DNA from: Yinghuangia aomiensis
GTDB lineage: Bacteria; Actinomycetota; Actinomycetes; Streptomycetales; Streptomycetaceae
NCBI RefSeq assembly: GCF_039542225.1
Contig: NZ_BAABHS010000005.1
Span: forward strand, 186,001 to 250,000
Length of the DNA: 64,000 nucleotides
Direction: 5' to 3'
Shown here: piece after piece, positions 60,087 to 64,000 of the stretch
Layout of the letters: the number at the start of each line of letters is the position of its first letter
How positions within the stretch are numbered: the stretch's first letter is position 1
The notes under the pieces: generated by a model
Told to the model about the DNA's origin: nothing
Databases searched by the model: none
What the model saw: only the letters and a program-made list of their open reading frames with translations
Position numbers and translations under genes: made by a program

Positions 60087-61670
60087 ATGTCCCTGTTGGC
60101 CGTCCCCGGCCCGGTTGCCGCCGCGGAGCCGGTGTTCTCCCCCGAGGGGATCGCCGCCTGCGCGGCGCGGGTCCGCGAGCACGCGCAGGTGGTGTCCGAT
60201 CCCACCGGCCGGAGGCTCGGCCTGGTGATGGGGACCCGGCCGGCCGAGCATTCCGTCGGCACGCTGCCGCCGCTCTACCCGGAATGGCTCGGCGGGCGCA
60301 CCTTCTGCGAGGCCCACGGGGTGCGTTTCCCGTACGTCGCGGGCGAGATGGCCAACGGCATTGCGACGACGCGCATGGTCGTCGCAATGGCCCGGGCGGA
60401 GATGCTGGGGTTCTTCGGGGCGGGTGGCCTTGCGTTCGACGCGGTCGAGCGGGCGGTCGACGAGCTGGCGGCGCAGCTCGACGGGGTCGCGAACTGGGGT
60501 GTGAACCTCATCCATTCGCCGAACGAGCCGGAACTGGAGTACCGGGTCGCCGCGTTGCTGACGCGCCACCGGGTGCCGTGCGTCTCGGCATCGGCATACC
60601 TGGGCCTGACGCCCGCGGTGGTGCTGTGCTCGGCCTCCGGCCTGGCGCGGGCGGCGGACGGGCGCATCGTCCGCGCGACCCGCCTGTTCGCGAAGGTCTC
60701 CCGCCCCGAGGTCGCGGAGAAGTTCCTGTCGCCCGCCCCGGCGGAACTGCTGCGCGCCCTCGTGGATCGCGGCGAACTGACGCAGCGGGAAGCAGACTTG
60801 GCCGCCGAGGTTCCGGTGGCCGAGGACGTCACCGTCGAAGCCGACAGCGGCGGCCACACCGACAACCGGCCGCTGAGCGCGCTGCTCCCCCGCATGCTGA
60901 TGCTGCGCGACGAGGTCGTCCGGCGGTTCGGGTACGCCCGTCCCGTCCGCGTCGGGGCGGCCGGCGGACTGGGGACCCCGGGTGCGGTCGCCGCGGCGTT
61001 CGCCCTGGGGGCCGAGTACGTGGTGACCGGGTCGGTGAACCAGGTCGCCGTCGAGGCGGGGATCTCCGACGACGCCAAAGCCATGCTGTCCGAGGCCGAT
61101 GTCGCCGACGTCGCGATGGCGCCCGCGGCCGACATGTTCGAGATGGGTGTCCGCCTGCAAGTGCTCCGCCGCGGAACGATGTTCGCGTCCCGCGCCGGAC
61201 AGCTGTACGACGCCTACCGGGACCATCCCTCGCTGGAAGCCCTCCCGCCGGCCGTGCGCACCAAGCTCGAACAGGGCGTGCTGCACGCGTCGATCGACGA
61301 CGTCTGGGCGGAGACCCGCCGATTCTGGGCCGCCCGCGACCCCGCGGAGATCACCCGCGCCGAGCGTGATCCCAAGCACCGCATGGCGCTGGTCTTCCGC
61401 TGGTACCTGGGGAACTCCAGCCGCTGGGCGATCTCCGGGGACTCCGCCCGGCGCACCGACTACCAGATCTGGTGCGGCCCGGCGATGGGGGCGTTCAACC
61501 GCTGGACCGCGGGCGGCTTCCTGGCCGCCCCGGCGAACCGCACGGCGGTGCAGATCGCCCTCAACCTTCTCGAAGGCGCGGCCGTGCACACCCGTGCCCA
61601 CCAGCTCCGGACGTACGGCGTCGCGGTGCCCGCCGCCGCGTTCGCGTTCACGCCGCGCCGGCTCGCCTGA
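60087..61670 (+). CDS. pfaD: PfaD-family trans-acting enoyl reductase
   Basis: A 527-residue flavin-dependent TIM-barrel protein of the PfaD/FabI-like family, which reduces enoyl intermediates in trans for PUFA-type synthases. Typical blocks are FPYVAGEMANGIATTRMVVAMARA, GFFGAGG, WGVNLIHSPNEPELE and VRVGAAGGLGTPGAVAAAFALGA-type FMN/phosphate loop with YVVTGSVNQ. The C-terminal helical part ends QIWCGPAMGAFNRWT and APANRTAVQIALNLLEGAA. ATG 60087 is chosen, six bases after GGAG; the ATG at 60075 lacks a site. It stands between the SDR and the synthase. Confidence 0.83.
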   Translation: MSLLAVPGPVAAAEPVFSPEGIAACAARVREHAQVVSDPTGRRLGLVMGTRPAEHSVGTLPPLYPEWLGGRTFCEAHGVRFPYVAGEMANGIATTRMVVAMARAEMLGFFGAGGLAFDAVERAVDELAAQLDGVANWGVNLIHSPNEPELEYRVAALLTRHRVPCVSASAYLGLTPAVVLCSASGLARAADGRIVRATRLFAKVSRPEVAEKFLSPAPAELLRALVDRGELTQREADLAAEVPVAEDVTVEADSGGHTDNRPLSALLPRMLMLRDEVVRRFGYARPVRVGAAGGLGTPGAVAAAFALGAEYVVTGSVNQVAVEAGISDDAKAMLSEADVADVAMAPAADMFEMGVRLQVLRRGTMFASRAGQLYDAYRDHPSLEALPPAVRTKLEQGVLHASIDDVWAETRRFWAARDPAEITRAERDPKHRMALVFRWYLGNSSRWAISGDSARRTDYQIWCGPAMGAFNRWTAGGFLAAPANRTAVQIALNLLEGAAVHTRAHQLRTYGVAVPAAAFAFTPRRLA

Positions 61671-61740
61671 CCCCCCGCACCGCCGTCGGCACCGTTGGCA
61701 CCGTCGCACATGCACACCACACGGCACGAAAGAGGAAGCA

Positions 61741-64000
61741 TGCCCCAGGAACAGCGCACCCAGGTTCCCGTCGCCGTGGTCGGAATCGGTGCGCTGCTCC
61801 CGGATTCGCGGAACGCCGGCGACTTCTGGCGCACCGTGGTCGCGGGACGCGACCTGATCTCCGACGTCCCGGCGACGCGCTGGCTCGTCGAGGACCACTA
61901 CGATCCCGACCCGGCGGCCCCCGACAAGACGTACGCCCGTCGCGGCGCCTTCCTGCCCGACGTGCCCTTCGACCCGCTGGCGTTCGGCATCCCGCCCGCC
62001 ACGATGACCGCGACGGACACCGCGCAGATGCTCGCCCTCATGGTGGCCGAGCAGGTCGTCGCGGACGTCGGCGGCCTGAGCGAGGCCGACCGGGAGCGTA
62101 CGGGCGTCATCCTGGGCGTGGGTCCGCTCAAGCTCCTGGCCCAGATGAACGCCCGTCTGCAACGGCCGGTGTGGCTCAAGGCCCTGCGCGAGAACGGGAT
62201 CCTCGAAGCCGAGGCGCAGGCCGTCTGCGACAGCATCGCCGGGCACTACGTGCCGTGGCAGGAAGCGACGTTCCCCGGCCTGCTCCCGAACGTCGTGGCC
62301 GGCCGGATCGCCAACCGCTTCGACCTGCACGGCACCAACCACACCACCGACGCCGCCTGCGCGGGCTCGCTCGCCGCGCTCACCAACGCGGTCGCCGAGC
62401 TTGCGATGGGGCGCAGCGACCTGATGATCAGCGGCGGCGTGGACACGCTGAACGACATCGGCACGTTCATGTGCTTCTCGAAGACCCCCGCACTGTCGCC
62501 GACCGGCGACTGCCGCCCGTTCTCGGACGCCGCCGACGGCACCATGCTGGGCGAGGGCCTGGTGATGTACGCCCTCAAGCGGCTGGCCGACGCGGAACGC
62601 GACGGCGACCGGGTCTATGCGGTCATCCGCGGGATCGGCACCGCGTCGGACGGCAAGGACACGGCCATTTATGCACCGCTGCCCGACGGGCAGTCCCGCG
62701 CCCTGCGCCGAGCGTACGACGAGGCGGGCTACGGCCCCGCCACCGTCGAGCTGGTCGAGGCGCACGGCACCGGCACCAAGGCCGGGGACGCGGCGGAATT
62801 CGCGGCGCTGCGGGAGGTGTTCGACGAGTCCGGCCGCCCGGACCGGCAGTGGGCGGCGCTCGGATCGGTGAAGTCGCAGATCGGGCACACCAAGGGCGCG
62901 GCCGGTGCGGCGGGGCTGCTCAAAGCCGTCCTCGCCCTCCACCACAAGGTGCTGCCCCCGACGATCAAAGCGGACCGCCCGAATCCGGCCCTGGGGATCG
63001 GGGACAGCCCGTTCTACCTCAGCACCCGCCCGCGCCCTTGGGTGCGTTCGGCCGATCACCCGCGCCGGGCCTCGGTGTCCAGCTTCGGCTTCGGCGGCAG
63101 CAACTTCCATGTCGCGCTGGAGGAATACGTGCCGCCGCAGGACGGCCAGGTCCCTGCGACGGCACGTATGCGCACCGCCCCCACCGAGCTGGTGCTGTTC
63201 AGCGGAAACACTCCCGACGCGCTGACCGGGCAGCCGATCGACGCCGGCCGCCCGCTCGCGTCCCTCGCGAGGGAGAGCCAGACCGCGTTCCGGGAGGGCG
63301 CACCCAAGCGGCTCGCGGTCGTGGCGTCCGACACCGCGGACCTGATCGCCAAGCTGCGGCAGGCCCACGACCTGATCGCCCACGCACCCGACGAGGCGTT
63401 CTCCGCACCGAACGGGATCCACTACGCCTGCGGCCCGTGCGCGGTCGGCCGGATCGCCTTCCTGTTCCCCGGCCAAGGCGCCCAGTACGTGGGCATGGGC
63501 GCGGACGTCGCCATGGCCTCACCCGCCGCGCTGGCGGTCTGGGACCGGCTGGGTGCCGCGGCCTTCGACGGCATCCCGCTGCACCGGGTCGTGTTTCCAC
63601 CCCCGGCCGTCGACGACGGAGAGCGGGCCGCGCAGGAGGCGCAACTGACCTCCACCGCGTGGGCGCAGCCCGCACTCGCGGTGCACAGTCTTGCCCTCCT
63701 CGACGTGCTGCACGGCCTGGGCCTCCGGCCGGACTGCGTGGCCGGGCACAGCTTCGGGGAACTCGTGGGCCTACACGCCGCCGGAGTGCTGGACGCCGAC
63801 ACGCTCGTGGCCCTCGCCCGCAGGCGCGGCGAGCTGATGCGCGACGCCGCGGCGGTTCCGGGCGTGATGGTCGCGGCGGCGACGAGCCGGGCGCAGGCGG
63901 AGGACGCCATCGCGTCCTGCGGCGGCGCGGACGTGTGGGTGGCCAACCACAACGCCCCGCGGCAGGTGGTGCTGTCCGGCACCGCCGAGGCGGTGGACGA
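61741..64000 (+). CDS. pfaA: PUFA-type (PfaA-like) polyketide synthase, partial
   Basis: The gene runs off the right edge; 753 residues are seen. The ketosynthase (about residues 8-450) starts VPVAVVGIGALLPDSRNAGDFW and has catalytic cysteine in DAACAGS (about 207; PUFA synthases use DAAC rather than TACS), and histidines in EAHGTGTKAGD (about 341) and GHTKGAAG (about 382). After a linker (about 470-570) an acyltransferase begins with FLFPGQGAQYVGMG and has catalytic serine in GHSFGE (about 670). This is the KS-AT order of PfaA, normally followed by several ACPs and a KR. ATG 61741 follows GAGGAAG. Confidence 0.85.

Noticed and set aside
60057..63476. A 1,139-codon open frame on the minus strand through pfaD and the polyketide synthase
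   Set aside because: It lies opposite genes with clear catalytic motifs and arises because G/C-ending codons rarely make stops on the reverse strand; its sequence is low-complexity Arg/Gly/His/Asp.

Overview
The window is about 72% G+C with strongly G/C-ending codons, AGGAGG-type ribosome sites, GTG and TTG starts and many four-base ATGA/GTGA gene overlaps. Together with a DUF574-type methyltransferase, an ehu transporter in B-C-D-A order, Tat lipoproteins and a LAXTG-type surface protein, this points to a filamentous actinomycete (Streptomyces or a close relative). The species cannot be named from the sequence.

Bases 1-14651 are mixed accessory genes: a uracil-DNA glycosylase-like protein, divergent LysM and OmpA-like proteins without export signals, the ehuBCDA ectoine/hydroxyectoine importer, a secreted PknH-like sensor-domain protein, a DUF2892 membrane protein behind a CsoR-like operator, a sortase-anchored VWA protein, a sulfotransferase/DUF1214 pair with a divergent TetR regulator and a clear operator, and a DUF574 methyltransferase.

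Bases 14818-35181 look like one large defence island. Two C5-cytosine methyltransferase genes (the first without its catalytic cysteine) face a four-gene, fully overlapping operon: a GHKL-ATPase/SF2-helicase fusion, a UvrD-like helicase, DrmA-like helicase and DrmB-like DUF1998 protein. Divergent from it is a second set: an HTH-GHKL ATPase, two poorly characterised proteins and a putative membrane protein. DrmA plus DrmB plus a 5mC methyltransferase is the DISARM core, but the other partners differ from the described DISARM classes. This is the best candidate for an undescribed system.

Bases 35287-48379 hold a ten-gene inositol-type catabolic operon (iolD, iolB, Cgl0159-type aldolase, iolC, a NagB-like deaminase, an ABC sugar importer, an IolE-like dehydratase and a Gfo/Idh/MocA dehydrogenase). 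It is divergent from a GntR/UTRA regulator and a ROK kinase, with two inverted-repeat operators between them. The NagB-like enzyme suggests an amino-inositol or similar substrate.

Bases 48518-55638 carry an HEYVH-containing hypothetical protein, a two-repeat type I-E CRISPR remnant, a frameshifted transposase fragment, a LysR/MFS pair and an MMPL transporter ended by a strong terminator. Bases 55682-57717 encode two tandem Y-RNA-like transcripts, each with a circularly permuted tRNA-like module, followed by the Ro60/Rsr (TROVE) gene. The last 5 kb starts a lipid/polyketide cluster: a thioester-reductase-like SDR, PfaD and a PUFA-type polyketide synthase that runs off the window.
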